From Deltaproteobacteria bacterium (lineage in GTDB: Bacteria; Desulfobacterota; Desulfobaccia; Desulfobaccales; 0-14-0-80-60-11): 64,000 bases of DNA. The position numbers were made by a program, and so were the translations under genes. Below, piece after piece: positions 18,140-28,853 of the stretch; within the stretch, counting starts at the first letter, position 1, and each line of letters starts with the position of its first letter. Under the pieces are notes generated by a model, which searched no databases, was not told the DNA's origin, and saw nothing but the letters and a program-made list of their open reading frames with translations. The DNA lies in NCBI GenBank assembly GCA_030018495.1, contig JASEFS010000008.1:53781-117780 (forward strand), in the 5' to 3' direction.

Positions 18140-18421
18140 GAAAACTCCTATTTTCTAATGCGGCTCATTGTTAATGTTTCGAGTTTATTGAGTACATACG
18201 GTTATTCTTACCACTTATGGAGTCAAATGTCCTTAGGCGCCATCATTATTTCGGCTGATTTCCTTTGTCCTGAGGAAAAACCCTGTTTTCCAAAGGCAAA
18301 GACTTTAGAAGTTATGATGAGATTGCGCCCCGTAAGGCGATATGAGACCCGGAAGGCAATACAGTCAGTCCTATCCGCCTTCGACGACGTTTATTTTTTA
18401 AACGGATTGCAATTCCTGAAC

Positions 18422-20647
18422 TTAACCGCCGTAACCGAAGCGCCTTAATCTAAGGGAATTCGTCACCACGCTGACGGAGGACAGGGCCATGGCGACCGCG
18501 GCGACTTCGGGGCTGAGGCGGCCGGTCGCGGCCAGAGGGATGGCCACTACATTGTAGCAGAAGGCCCAGAAGAGATTCTGGCGGATGATGCGCATCATGC
18601 GGCGGGAGAGGCTGATAGCCTTGGGAATGAGGGAAAGGTCGTCCCGGATAAGGGTGAGGTCCGCGGCTTCCAGGGCCACGTCCGCGCCGGTGCCCAGGGC
18701 CACCCCCACATCGGCTTGGGCCAGGGCCGGGGCGTCGTTGATGCCATCCCCCACCATGGCCACTACTTCACCGGATTTTTGCAGATCGGCGATGACTTGG
18801 GCCTTATCCGCGGGGAGCACTTCGGCGATGACCCGGCGGATGTCCACCTTGTCGGCCACTGCCTGTGCGGTCAGGCGGTTGTCGCCGGACAGGAGCCGGA
18901 TGGACAGGCCCATTTCACGGAGAGCGCGAACCGTCTCCAGGGCGCCTGGCTTGACTTGGTCCGCGGCCGAGATGAGACCTTTGGAATAGCCGTCTACAGC
19001 CAAAAAGACCGCGGTCTTGCCTTCGTGCGCCATCTGGTCCTGATAGCGCTCCAGGTCGACGAAGGGTATGCCGTTCATTTTCATGAAAGCCAGATTGCCC
19101 AAAACCACCTTTTGGCCGTTGAGGCTGGCCTGGACGCCCATTCCCGGCACTGCCTGGAATTCTTCCACCGGCGGCGGCTTGAGGCGTTTTTCCGCAGCGA
19201 ATCGGGTGATGGCCTCGGCCAGGGGGTGTTCGGACTTTTCCTCCAAAGCTGCGGCATAGGCCAGCACCTGGACTTCTTTCCAGTCCTCCCAAGCCCAGAC
19301 ATCGGTGATCACGGGCTTGCCGGTGGTCAGGGTGCCGGTTTTGTCAAAGATTACTGTGGTAAGACGATAAGCCCGCTCCAGAGGCTCGCCGCCCCGGATG
19401 AGGATGCCCATTTCCGCGCCCCGGCCGGTGCCGACCATCACCGCGGTGGGAGTTGCCAAACCCATGGCGCAGGGGCAGGCGATAATCAGCACCGCCACGG
19501 TGTTGATCAGCGCCTGGGTAAAGGCCGGCTGTGGGCCCCAATGGAACCAGGCCGTGAAAGTGAGGCCCGCCAGGAAAACCACTACGGGCACAAAAATCCC
19601 CGCCACCCGGTCCGCCACCCGCTCGATGGGGGCCTTGCTGGTCTGAGCCTGCTCCACCAGGCGGATGATTTGGGATAAGACCATGGCATCGCCCACCCGG
19701 GTAGCCTTGAAAACGAGAAAGCCCCGCTGGTTGATGGTGCCCCCCCAGACTTCATCCTCGGGCTTTTTGACTACCGGTATGGCTTCGCCGGTGAGCATGG
19801 ATTCATCCACGCTGCTGATGCCTTCCTGCACTACGCCATCCACCGGAATTCTCTCGCCCGGCCGGACCAGCACCAAATCTCCGGCCGCCACCTCCTCCAG
19901 GGGCACTTCCACTTCCTGCCCCTCCCGGCGCACCCGGGCGGTGGCAGGCGCCAGGGCCAGGAGGCGCCTGATGGCCTCCGAGGCCCGGCCGCGGGAGCGG
20001 GCCTCCAGCCAGCGGCCTAGCAGGATAAAGGTGATGATCATGGCGGTGGTGTCGTAGTAAACCGCCATCTTCTGGCCGAACGCGGTCACAGCCGCGGGAA
20101 AGAGGGTGACCCAAACGGAGTAGCCGTAGGCCGCGGAGGTGCCCAGGGCCACCAGAGTGTCCATATTGGCGGAGAAATGCCGCAGGGCTTTAAAAGCGCC
20201 GCGGAAGAACGCGGCCCCGGAGTAAAATAATACCGGCGTTGTCAGGGCCAAGAGCAGCAGGTGCAAAGTACGCGGGGGGAGGTCCGGAAACACCGGCAGA
20301 AAATGGAGCATGGAGAGGGCGAAAACCGGCAGACTCAGAAAGAGGGCGATGAGAAACCGCCTCTTGAATACCTGGGTTTCCGCTTCCGCGGCAATCTCCA
20401 GGGGGCGCCGCTCGCCGGCCTGGACCCAGCTCTCCACCTGATAGCCGGCCTCCATCACCTTGGTTCGCAAGCTGTCCAGAGTGACCTGGCCCGGGTCGTA
20501 CTGGACCAGGGCCCGGCGGGTGGCCAGATTGACCCGGGCTTCGGCCACGCCCGGGACGTTTTTGAGGGCGCGCTCCACCCGGGCCACGCACGCGGCGCAG
20601 TGCAGTCCTCCCAAAGTCAGGGAAATTTCAGCTTGTTCCTGCGGCAT
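18422..20647 (-). CDS. copA: Heavy-metal (copper-type) P1B ATPase
   Basis: HMA domain [19 protein letters not shown] motif [13 protein letters not shown], phosphorylation site [12 protein letters not shown] motif [11 protein letters not shown]. Confidence 0.95.
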   Translation of the reverse strand: MPQEQAEISLTLGGLHCAACVARVERALKNVPGVAEARVNLATRRALVQYDPGQVTLDSLRTKVMEAGYQVESWVQAGERRPLEIAAEAETQVFKRRFLIALFLSLPVFALSMLHFLPVFPDLPPRTLHLLLLALTTPVLFYSGAAFFRGAFKALRHFSANMDTLVALGTSAAYGYSVWVTLFPAAVTAFGQKMAVYYDTTAMIITFILLGRWLEARSRGRASEAIRRLLALAPATARVRREGQEVEVPLEEVAAGDLVLVRPGERIPVDGVVQEGISSVDESMLTGEAIPVVKKPEDEVWGGTINQRGFLVFKATRVGDAMVLSQIIRLVEQAQTSKAPIERVADRVAGIFVPVVVFLAGLTFTAWFHWGPQPAFTQALINTVAVLIIACPCAMGLATPTAVMVGTGRGAEMGILIRGGEPLERAYRLTTVIFDKTGTLTTGKPVITDVWAWEDWKEVQVLAYAAALEEKSEHPLAEAITRFAAEKRLKPPPVEEFQAVPGMGVQASLNGQKVVLGNLAFMKMNGIPFVDLERYQDQMAHEGKTAVFLAVDGYSKGLISAADQVKPGALETVRALREMGLSIRLLSGDNRLTAQAVADKVDIRRVIAEVLPADKAQVIADLQKSGEVVAMVGDGINDAPALAQADVGVALGTGADVALEAADLTLIRDDLSLIPKAISLSRRMMRIIRQNLFWAFCYNVVAIPLAATGRLSPEVAAVAMALSSVSVVTNSLRLRRFGYGG

Positions 20648-20883
20648 AGCCGGTTTCTCTTCTTTGTTGCTCTATCTTCAATTAACCATTTTCAGAGCTT
20701 AGCCGACATCATCTGGCTCTGGCAGAAACGCCGCTCTTCTTTATGCAGCTTTTGGAATAATGTGGCAGGATAGCTCCCAAGCAATTAACATTTCAAGAGA
20801 AATCTTTTAATTTGTCAATAAAAACCGACATCGATTTTTCGCCTTGGTCATCCATCTTGCCCTGCCGGGCAATTGTTGGTACC

Positions 20884-22335
20884 ATGGGGGGCATGGGCAA
20901 GCTTATAAAAACTCAATGGGACAGGAAAGCCGGGCAACTTATGTGGCTCGTGCCCCTGGCGCTGCTGGGGCTTTTGGCTTGGTGGAGCGTCAAAAAGCTG
21001 GATTGGGACGACCCCTGGATTAATCTGGGCGAAGAAATCGAAGTAATCGGGGCGAAGACCTCACTGACGGTTAAAGCCGGAGACGGCAAGAGCGGGCTCC
21101 GCGAGTTGGTGGTCAGCATCAGGCAGGACGGCCAGGAAAAGGTGGCATTTACCCGCAGCTTTCCTCCCGGAGGGGAGCCGGGCCGGGAAGAGGAAGTGCC
21201 CCTCGCCATTGAGGCCAAAACCCTGGGGCTGAAGGAGGGCAAGGGGACCCTCACCGTGGCCGTCAAAGACCGCTCCTGGCGCAACGGTTTCAAGGGCCGC
21301 ACCCGAATCTTGACCAGGGACGTGGTCATTGACCTGGTGCCCATAAATCTTGCTTTTCAATCAGTCAACCATCTTATGCACTATGGTGGCACCGGCCTGA
21401 TACTTTATCATCTTAACAAAGAGGTAAAGGAAAGCGGCGTGGTCGTGGGCGGTCATCTTTACCGGGGATTCCCCAATCCCAAGGGAGCCAAGGGGGACTA
21501 TATGGTCCTGTTTCCCATCCCGTTGGAGCCGGCTGAGCCTTACCAGATGGAGCTGGTAGCCCGGCCGCAATGGGGACCGGAAGTAAAGCGCATGATTCCC
21601 CTTAAGCTGAAACCCCGGCGCTGGCGGCACGATGACATGAACCTTTCCGAAGGCTTCCTCCGCCAAGTGGCCGCGACTTTTTCGACCGCAGGAAGCCCTG
21701 TAGAGGCTTATCTTGCAGTCAACCGGGAGATGCGCCGGGCCGATCACGACAAGATCAGGGAGGTCTGTCGGGAGAGCCGGCCCGAACAGCTCTGGAGCGG
21801 GGCTTTTCAGCGATTCCTGGGCAAACCCATGGCCCGTTACGGCGACAAGCGCACTTATATTTTCGACGGCAAAAGCATAGATCAGCAGGTGCATCTGGGC
21901 GAAGACCTGGCTTCCCTGGAAAGAAGCCCGGTGCCGGCAGCGAATCACGGGGTGGTGGTGTTTGCCGAATCTTTGGGGATCTACGGCCAGGCCGTGATTC
22001 TGGACCACGGCTTGGGGGTTTTCTCCTTATACGGGCATCTGAGTCAGATAGACGTGGCCAAAGGGGACCGGGTGGAGAAAGGCCAGTCTGTAGGACGCAC
22101 CGGGACCACCGGCTTGGCCGGGGGCGATCACTTGCATTTCTCCATGCTCCTCCAGGGGGAATTTGTGGACCCCCGGGAATGGTGGGACCCCCAATGGCAC
22201 AAAGACCAAGTCCAGGGGGTGTTGACGGCGCAGGCCCCTGCCGCTCCGGTGGCGGCCGCGGCCGGCGCCTCGGCTTCCTCCGAGCAAAGCAGCCCCCGGA
22301 AAGGAAAAAGCAAGCGAAGACCGACCAGGCGCTGA
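20884..22335 (+). CDS. M23-family peptidase with N-terminal membrane anchor
   Basis: MWLVPLALLGLLAWWSVKKL anchor; LytM motifs HLGEDL and GGDHLHFSML; in-frame ATG at 20884 preferred to the TTG start in the ORF track. Confidence 0.9.
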   Translation: MGGMGKLIKTQWDRKAGQLMWLVPLALLGLLAWWSVKKLDWDDPWINLGEEIEVIGAKTSLTVKAGDGKSGLRELVVSIRQDGQEKVAFTRSFPPGGEPGREEEVPLAIEAKTLGLKEGKGTLTVAVKDRSWRNGFKGRTRILTRDVVIDLVPINLAFQSVNHLMHYGGTGLILYHLNKEVKESGVVVGGHLYRGFPNPKGAKGDYMVLFPIPLEPAEPYQMELVARPQWGPEVKRMIPLKLKPRRWRHDDMNLSEGFLRQVAATFSTAGSPVEAYLAVNREMRRADHDKIREVCRESRPEQLWSGAFQRFLGKPMARYGDKRTYIFDGKSIDQQVHLGEDLASLERSPVPAANHGVVVFAESLGIYGQAVILDHGLGVFSLYGHLSQIDVAKGDRVEKGQSVGRTGTTGLAGGDHLHFSMLLQGEFVDPREWWDPQWHKDQVQGVLTAQAPAAPVAAAAGASASSEQSSPRKGKSKRRPTRR

Positions 22336-22544
22336 AAACCTCACTTATTTTTGCCAGGCATGACGGGGAGCAGCCGATTTGAGCTGCTCTCCGATTTTAG
22401 TTCCCCGGTTCGGGAAATTTATCCTCCCCGGCCGCGCCTTTTTTTGATAAACATTACCTATGCCCGGTTTTGTGAAACCGGGCTAATTTCTCTGCCGGCC
22501 GGTTCCCTCAGGCACATCATCTCTAACGGAGGTTATCGATATAC

Positions 22545-23168
22545 ATGAAAGCCAGACCCACCATCCTTAAGATCAATCCGGACAATCCCCAGGAACGTTT
22601 GCTGCGCCAAGTGGTGGACGCGCTGGAAGCCGGCGATCTCATCGGCTATCCCACGGACACCGGCTACGCCCTGGGCTGCGACCTGTACAACACCAAAGGC
22701 ATAGCCAGACTTTACCAGATCAAGCGGCGGCCGCTGTCCAAACCTTTCAGCTTCATCTGTGCCGACCTCAAGAACATCAGCGAGTACGCCCTGGTGGGCA
22801 ATTACGCCTATAAAACCATGAAGCGGCTGCTGCCCGGACCCTATACCTTCATCCTGGAGGCCTCCCGGCAAGTGCCCAAAATTCTGCAAACCAAACGCAA
22901 CACCGTGGGCATCCGGGTGCCCAACCATCCTATTGCCCTGGGATTGATCGCCTTGCTCGGGCATCCCATCATCTCCACCGGGGCCAACCTGGCTGGCAGC
23001 CTGGCGGAAAGCGACCCCTACGAGATCGCCGAAATGTTCAAAGGCCATCTGAGCATTGTCATCGACGCGGGTATTATTCCGCCCGCGCCCAGCAGCGTCA
23101 TTTCTTTGATTGACGATGTGCCCGAAGTGATTCGGGAGGGACAGGGGGACGTGAGCGCGTTTGCGTGA
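22545..23168 (+). CDS. Sua5/YciO/YrdC/YwlC family protein
   Basis: IGYPTDTGYALGCDLYNTKGIARLYQIKRRPLSKPFSFICADL...GPYTFILEASRQVPKILQTKRNTVGIRVPNHPI; ggagg upstream. Confidence 0.92.
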   Translation: MKARPTILKINPDNPQERLLRQVVDALEAGDLIGYPTDTGYALGCDLYNTKGIARLYQIKRRPLSKPFSFICADLKNISEYALVGNYAYKTMKRLLPGPYTFILEASRQVPKILQTKRNTVGIRVPNHPIALGLIALLGHPIISTGANLAGSLAESDPYEIAEMFKGHLSIVIDAGIIPPAPSSVISLIDDVPEVIREGQGDVSAFA

Positions 23169-23186
23169 GGGATGAACAAAGACTGC

Positions 23187-23250
23187 ACCACAAAGGCACA
23201 AAGGACACAAAGAAATTTGTGACACTTTGTGCCTTCGTGTCTCGGTGGTT
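23187..23250. repeat. Palindromic CAAAGRCAC-type repeat upstream of GxxExxY gene 1
   Basis: ACCACAAAGGCACAAAGGACACAAAGAAATTTGTGACACTTTGTGCCTTCGTGTCTCGGTGGTT, an imperfect inverted repeat. Confidence 0.8.
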
Positions 23251-23279
23251 AGTGTTCTATTGGCTATAATTCACCAATT

Positions 23280-23693
23280 ATGCCTTCGAAAGGCCTCAAT
23301 CCTCCTTATGAACCCTTACTCCCTTTGTTAAATAAGACCGCCCACCAAATCGTGGATGCTGCTTATAAAGTGCATTCAAATCTTGGGCCCGGTCTCTTGG
23401 AGAGCGTTTACGAGATTTGCCTTGAACACGAATTGCGTAAAAAGGGCCTGTCCGTAAAGAGGCAAATGGGCCTACCCATCATTTATGAAAACCTGTACTT
23501 AGATGGCGGCCTGCGTTTAGACATGCTAGTGGAAAGTTGTGTGGTGGTAGAAATTAAAGCAGTAGAAGTTCTCCTGCCGGTACATTTTGCCCAGGTCCTG
23601 ACTTATCTTAAGCTCTCCGGCCACCGCTTGGGCCTTCTTGTTAATTTTAACGTTGCCATGATCAAAGAAGGCCTCAAACGCATAATTTTATAA
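23280..23693 (+). CDS. GxxExxY protein, copy 1
   Basis: NKTAHQIVDAAYKVHSNLGPGLLESVYEICLEHELRKKGLSVKRQ...VVVEIKAVE; GLLESVY matches GxxExxY. Confidence 0.9.
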   Translation: MPSKGLNPPYEPLLPLLNKTAHQIVDAAYKVHSNLGPGLLESVYEICLEHELRKKGLSVKRQMGLPIIYENLYLDGGLRLDMLVESCVVVEIKAVEVLLPVHFAQVLTYLKLSGHRLGLLVNFNVAMIKEGLKRIIL

Positions 23694-23760
23694 ACCACAA
23701 AGACACGAAGACTCAAAGTGTCACAAAATTTAAAAACTTTTCTTTGTGTCTTTGTGTTTA
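23694..23760. repeat. Palindromic CAAAGACAC-type repeat downstream of GxxExxY gene 1
   Basis: AACCACAAAGACACGAAGACTCAAAGTGTC...TTTTCTTTGTGTCTTTGTGTTTA, an inverted repeat. Confidence 0.8.
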
Positions 23761-23771
23761 ATTTCTTTTGG

Positions 23772-24662
23772 TTACCGGAACCAGGAGGGCAAAAACGCCG
23801 GCACCGGGTAGAGAAATGCCAGATTGTTCAAGCTGTCCTGAATGTCCTGGCCTAAAAGGAAATTCAGAAAGGAAAGGCGGGGCTTTTTCGGGAATTCGGT
23901 TTCCACCTTGCCCTTGATGCCCCCGAGGCGGCCGGCTTTTTCCACCGCGTCTTCGAAATTGCCCATTTCGTCCACCAGGCCCAGTTCCTTGGCCTTCTGG
24001 CCGGTATAGACGCTGCCGTCCGCCAACTGCTTCACCTTCTCCACGGGAAGCTTGCGGTTGCGGGCGATATCCGCAATAAATTGCTGATGAATATCATCTA
24101 ACAGCGTTTGCAATACGGCTCGCTCCTCCGGGTTCATGGGGCGGAAGGGCGAACCCAGGTCCTTCAAATTCCCGGCCTGTAATGAATAAAAATCCACCCC
24201 CAGCTTTTTGACCAGTTCTTCTACGTTCACCAGTTTCATGATTACCCCGATACTGCCGGTGGCGGTGCCGGGGTTGGCCATGATGAGGTCCGCGGCGCAG
24301 GCCACGTAGTAGCCGCCCGAGGCTGCCACTGTCCCGCATGAGGCCACCACTTTCTTGGTTTTTCGGAGCTTCTCGATCTCCCGCATGATTTCCTGAGAGG
24401 GGCCCACGGCTCCCCCGGGGGAATCGATCCGGACCACGACGGCCTTAATGTGATCCTCTTCCTGAAATTTGCGGAGATCTTTCAAGGTGGGCAGCGATTT
24501 GGTGATCAGTCCGTTGACTTCAATTACGCCCACCTTGTCTTTGGTATAGAAGAGAGAATCCTTTTTCCACCAGGTTATGGTGATAAGGATGAGGCCCACA
24601 AAGAAGACGAGCGCCAGGGCGACAATCAGGCACGAGGAGAGAACGGGGCGTTTTTGCTCCAT
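23772..24662 (-). CDS. sppA: Signal peptide peptidase SppA (short form)
   Basis: N-terminal TM; IKAVVVRIDSPGGAVGPSQEIMREIEKLRKTKKVVASCGTVAASGGYYVACAADLIMANPGTATGSIGVIM. Confidence 0.94.
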   Translation of the reverse strand: MEQKRPVLSSCLIVALALVFFVGLILITITWWKKDSLFYTKDKVGVIEVNGLITKSLPTLKDLRKFQEEDHIKAVVVRIDSPGGAVGPSQEIMREIEKLRKTKKVVASCGTVAASGGYYVACAADLIMANPGTATGSIGVIMKLVNVEELVKKLGVDFYSLQAGNLKDLGSPFRPMNPEERAVLQTLLDDIHQQFIADIARNRKLPVEKVKQLADGSVYTGQKAKELGLVDEMGNFEDAVEKAGRLGGIKGKVETEFPKKPRLSFLNFLLGQDIQDSLNNLAFLYPVPAFLPSWFR

Positions 24663-24673
24663 ATTTTTTTAAC

Positions 24674-26602
24674 CTATTTTTGGCCTTGTTTTTCCTCCAA
24701 GGTTTCCCGAAGAATCTCACCCAGGTTGGAGGTAGCCTCATGCGAAGGTTTCATGTAATCACGGTAAGTGCGCTGCTCCTCCTCGGTTTCCAACCGGCGG
24801 ATGGACAGGCCGATGCGGCGCTCCTGGGGCGAGCTGTGAATTACTTTGGCTTTGATGACGTCACCCACCTTGAGCGCGGCCATTTTGTCCTTATCCCTGC
24901 TCAGTTCCGAGATGTGCACCAGCCCTTCGATGCCTTCCTCGATTTCCACAAATAACCCGAAATCGGTGATGTTGGTGATGGGGCCGGATACGGTGGCTCC
25001 CACGGGAAAACGCGTGTCAATGGTTTCCCAGGGATTGGGGACCAGCTCTTTAATGCTCAGAGAGAAGCGCTCGTTTTCCTTATCGATCTGCAGAACCTTG
25101 GCCTGAACCGTCTGGCCTTTCTTATAGACTTCCGAGGGGTGCTTGAAGCGTTTGGTCCAGGAGATATCGGAGATATGGACCAAACCGTCGATGCCTTCAT
25201 CAATGCCGATGAAAATGCCGAAGTCCGTGATATTCTTGATTTTCCCTTCAATGATGGAGGCCACCGGGTATTTTTCGCCGATCACCTCCCACGGGTTGGG
25301 CTCCACCTGCTTGAGGCTTAAGGAAATGCGCTTGCGGTCCGGCTCCACTTCCAGGACGACCACTTCCACCACGTCGCCCGCGGTGAGAATCTGGTTCGGG
25401 TGGCGGATCTTGCGGGTCCAGGACATTTCCGAAATATGAATCAAACCTTCGACGCCCGGCTCCAATTCCACAAACGCGCCGTAGTCCGTGAGGCTGACAA
25501 CCTTGCCGGTGACCCGCGCCCCGATGGGATACTTTTCATGCACCAGGGTCCAGGGGTCGGGATGGAGCTGTTTGTATCCCAGGGAGATGCGCTCCTTATC
25601 CTTGTCGAAGCTCAACACTTTGACGGCGATGGTATCGCCCACCTTGAACAGGTCCGAGGGATGGCGGATGCGGCCGTAGGAGAGGTCGGTGATGTGCAGG
25701 AGGCCGTCCAGCCCTCCCAGGTCCACGAAAACCCCGTAGTCGGTGATATTCTTGACCACGCCTTCCACTACTTTGCCTTCCTCCAGGGTGGCAAGCAAGG
25801 TGGCCTTGGCTTCGTTTTTGACCTTTTCCAGCAAAGTGCGCCGGGACAGCACCACATTGCGCCGCTTGCGATTGAACTTGAGGACGTTGAAGGTGCAGCG
25901 CTGGCCGATGTAACTATCCGGATTGCGCACCGGGGCCAAGTCCACCTGAGAGCCGGGCAGAAAGGCAAGGATGCCGCCCAGGTCTACAGAAAGGCCGCCC
26001 TTCACCTTGGCCACGATGGTGCCTTCCACCACACCCTCGTTGTGATAGGCGTAGCTGATTTCCTCCCAGATTTTTATGCGGGAGGCTTTATTTTTAGAAA
26101 GAAGGAGAGGTCCTTCTTCATCTTCGCGGCTTTCTAAGAGGGCCTCCACCTGGTCGCCCACCCGAGCGGTGATCTCACCATCCGGAGTAGCGAACTCGGA
26201 GATGGGAATCTGCCCTTCGCTCTTGTAGCCGATGTCCACCATGACGTAGTCTTTGGTGAGGGAGACGATGCGGCCCTTTACCACTTCCCCTTCCTGCACC
26301 CGCCTGAGGCTTTCCTCGTAGAGTTCGGACATCTGCTCCATGTCCGCCTCCTCTGTCGGGATTTCCGGAAAGACCGGGAGTTCGGCAGCTTTTGACGGGG
26401 CCTCCGGTTCAGCGGCAGCTTCAGCTTTCGCAGGAGGTCCCTCGGCTTCTGCCTCGGAGCCCTCGCTGCTTGCCGTTGCTTCGGCTTTAATCTCTTCAGT
26501 CACAGCAGCAGGCTGGGTTTCTGTTCCTTCCTCCAGGGAAGGGGTGTCAAGCTCTTCAGGAGAGCTTTGAGTGAATTGGTAGTCTTTTTCCAAAAAGTCC
26601 AT
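24674..26602 (-). CDS. rpsA: 30S ribosomal protein S1
   Basis: Six tandem S1 domains (e.g. VVEGVVKNITDYGVFVDLGGLDGLLHITDLSYGRIRHPSDLFKVGD) with an acidic N-terminal extension. Confidence 0.95.
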   Translation of the reverse strand: MDFLEKDYQFTQSSPEELDTPSLEEGTETQPAAVTEEIKAEATASSEGSEAEAEGPPAKAEAAAEPEAPSKAAELPVFPEIPTEEADMEQMSELYEESLRRVQEGEVVKGRIVSLTKDYVMVDIGYKSEGQIPISEFATPDGEITARVGDQVEALLESREDEEGPLLLSKNKASRIKIWEEISYAYHNEGVVEGTIVAKVKGGLSVDLGGILAFLPGSQVDLAPVRNPDSYIGQRCTFNVLKFNRKRRNVVLSRRTLLEKVKNEAKATLLATLEEGKVVEGVVKNITDYGVFVDLGGLDGLLHITDLSYGRIRHPSDLFKVGDTIAVKVLSFDKDKERISLGYKQLHPDPWTLVHEKYPIGARVTGKVVSLTDYGAFVELEPGVEGLIHISEMSWTRKIRHPNQILTAGDVVEVVVLEVEPDRKRISLSLKQVEPNPWEVIGEKYPVASIIEGKIKNITDFGIFIGIDEGIDGLVHISDISWTKRFKHPSEVYKKGQTVQAKVLQIDKENERFSLSIKELVPNPWETIDTRFPVGATVSGPITNITDFGLFVEIEEGIEGLVHISELSRDKDKMAALKVGDVIKAKVIHSSPQERRIGLSIRRLETEEEQRTYRDYMKPSHEATSNLGEILRETLEEKQGQK

Positions 26603-26641
26603 GAAAAACAATCCCCCTTATCAGGATTCCTCTAATATTCA

Positions 26642-27325
26642 TTATCCGGTCCGGGCCAGGGCATCCCTGATCACGGCCAGACAGGCGCTCGTTACTTCCT
26701 CCGGCGTCATGCTGGTGGTGTCGATGTGAATGGCGCCGACAGGCGCTTTCAAAGGCGATACGGTCCGGGTTTCATCCTGGCGGTCCCGCGTCGCCAGTTC
26801 GCGCATAGTTCCTTCAAGATCAATGCCAATTTGTCCGCTCTGCCACTCATCCCGGCGCCGGGCCGCCCGAGTGGCCAGGTCAGCGGTAAGAAAGAATTTG
26901 ACCTCGGCCTCGGGAAAAACGACGGTGCCCATATCACGCCCCTCAGCCACCACGCCGCGGTTGCGGGCCAGGTTCCTCAAGCACGCCGTAACCCACCGGC
27001 GCACCTGGGGCACAGCCGCCACCCGGGAAGAGGCCTGGCTTACTTCCGGAGTGCGCAATTCCTGGGCCACCTCCCGCCCGTCGATGAGCACGCGAAAACC
27101 GGCTTCATCAAAGGCGATGTGAGGCTTAAAATCTGCAAAGAAGGCCGACAAAGCCGCCGAATCCTGCACATCCACCCGGCGCCTCAGCGTCTCCCAGGCC
27201 ACGGCCCGGTACAGGGCGCCGCTGTCCAGATAATGGAAACCCATTGCCCGGGCCAGGCGTTTCGCGGCGGTGCTTTTCCCGGCCCCTGCGGGGCCGTCTA
27301 TGGTGATAATGCTTTGCCGCCCCAC
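26642..27325 (-). CDS. cmk: Cytidylate kinase
   Basis: ITIDGPAGAGKSTAAKRLARAMGFHYLDSGALYRAVAWETLRR...VVAEGRDMGTVVFPEAEVKFFLTA. Confidence 0.95.
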   Translation of the reverse strand: MGRQSIITIDGPAGAGKSTAAKRLARAMGFHYLDSGALYRAVAWETLRRRVDVQDSAALSAFFADFKPHIAFDEAGFRVLIDGREVAQELRTPEVSQASSRVAAVPQVRRWVTACLRNLARNRGVVAEGRDMGTVVFPEAEVKFFLTADLATRAARRRDEWQSGQIGIDLEGTMRELATRDRQDETRTVSPLKAPVGAIHIDTTSMTPEEVTSACLAVIRDALARTG

Positions 27326-27332
27326 CTGAGAA

Positions 27333-28445
27333 CTATAACCCCAAAACCTTTTTAAGCGCCTTCAGGAAGCGCTCATTTTCCTCCGGCAGCCCTACGTTTA
27401 CCCGGATGCAGTCCGGGAAATCGTAAGACTCCATGGCCCTTATGATGACGCCCTCGCGGAGCATGGCCTGATAGACTTCCTGTCCCGGCCGGCCGATGCG
27501 GATGAGGATGAAGTTGGCCTGAGTAGGCACAATGGCCAGTCCCAGCCGGGTCAGTTCCCGGCAGAGGAAGTCCCGGCCCCGGCGCACCAGGTCTAAAGTG
27601 CGCTCCAGAAAGTCGACGTCCTCAAGTGCGGCCCGGGCCCCCGCCTGCGCCAGGCGGTTGACATTAAAGGGGAGGCGCAGTCGGTTCAGGAAATCAAGCA
27701 ATTCGCTGGGCCCGTAGCCGTAGCCGACCCGCAACCCGGCCAGACCGTAAGCCTTGGAAAAGGTGCGCAGGACCACCAGGAGACGGTCCTCCGCCAGGTA
27801 CTCCAGGCCGCGGGGAACCTCGGGGTCGTCGGCGAATTCAATATAGGCCTCATCCAGAACCACCGTGACGGTGGCCGGAACGGCTGCCAAAAAGGCCTCC
27901 CACTCGGCCCGGGAAAAAACGGTGCCGGTAGGATTATTGGGGTTATTCAACAGGACGAGTTTGGTTCGGGGAGTCACTGCTTGAGCCACCGCGGGCAGGT
28001 CAAGGTGCATGTCCCTCAAGGGCACGGCGCGAAAGACGCCGCCCACCGCCCGGGTCAACAGGCCGTACATGAGAAAAGTGTGGGCGGTGCTCACCACCTC
28101 ATCCCCCGGGGACACCAGCGCCCGGACCAGGAGGTCCAGAATTTCGTCGGAGCCGTTGCCCAAAATCAGTTGTTGGACCTTGATGCCCAAATGGCGGCTC
28201 AATTCCTCTTTTAAGTAATAGGCGTGGCTGTCAGGATAACGGTGCAGGCTGGCGAGTTCGGCCTGAATCGCGGCCAGGGCCTTGGGTGAGGGCCCTAAAG
28301 GATTTTCATTGGAGGCAAGCTTGATGGCGTCGGTCAGGCCCAGTTCCCGGGCCAGTTCCTCCAGGGGTTTGCCCGCTTGATACGGGGTCAATTGGGAGAG
28401 ATGTGGCTGAATCAGCGATGTTATGCTTGCCGCGGTCTGCGCCAT
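27333..28445 (-). CDS. hisC: Histidinol-phosphate aminotransferase
   Basis: IKLASNENPLGPSPKALAAIQAELASLHRYPDSHAYYLKEEL...VVLDEAYIEFADD...LLVVLRTFSKAYGLAGLRVGYG; ATG at 28445 preferred. Confidence 0.93.
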   Translation of the reverse strand: MAQTAASITSLIQPHLSQLTPYQAGKPLEELARELGLTDAIKLASNENPLGPSPKALAAIQAELASLHRYPDSHAYYLKEELSRHLGIKVQQLILGNGSDEILDLLVRALVSPGDEVVSTAHTFLMYGLLTRAVGGVFRAVPLRDMHLDLPAVAQAVTPRTKLVLLNNPNNPTGTVFSRAEWEAFLAAVPATVTVVLDEAYIEFADDPEVPRGLEYLAEDRLLVVLRTFSKAYGLAGLRVGYGYGPSELLDFLNRLRLPFNVNRLAQAGARAALEDVDFLERTLDLVRRGRDFLCRELTRLGLAIVPTQANFILIRIGRPGQEVYQAMLREGVIIRAMESYDFPDCIRVNVGLPEENERFLKALKKVLGL

Positions 28446-28853
28446 AAAAAAAACATTATGTGGATTTCCGGGGAAAGCCAGAGGAGCCTTTGAGTGAGTG
28501 GGATCGTGAGAGTGATCAAGTGAAGCGGTAAACGATGCCAACGCTTAAGGCGCAGGGCCCAATCCCAGACACTTGGACGGGGCCGCCTCCTTTTCCCTTA
28601 TCCTGTTGTATTTTAGTTAGTTACGGTTAAATTATGCAGCCGTTTTCGGTAAATTGTACAAAATCATTTCTTTCATACCGCAAATTGCTTGTAAATGCAA
28701 GAATTTTCGGGCGCGGTAAGATTCCGTCTCTCGGGCAAAAGAACTGGCAGACCTGACGGCTGTTTTTACTATTATACCTGAAATTGCGACTTTGCAAAAG
28801 CTTCACTTTTCCTTTGGGACTGCGGCTTTCGGGCAAGAGGAGGCAAGCGCGCC

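Noticed and set aside
22336-22544. Possible riboswitch/leader upstream of the YrdC-family gene
   Set aside because: No recognisable conserved riboswitch core; only an ordinary ggagg RBS.
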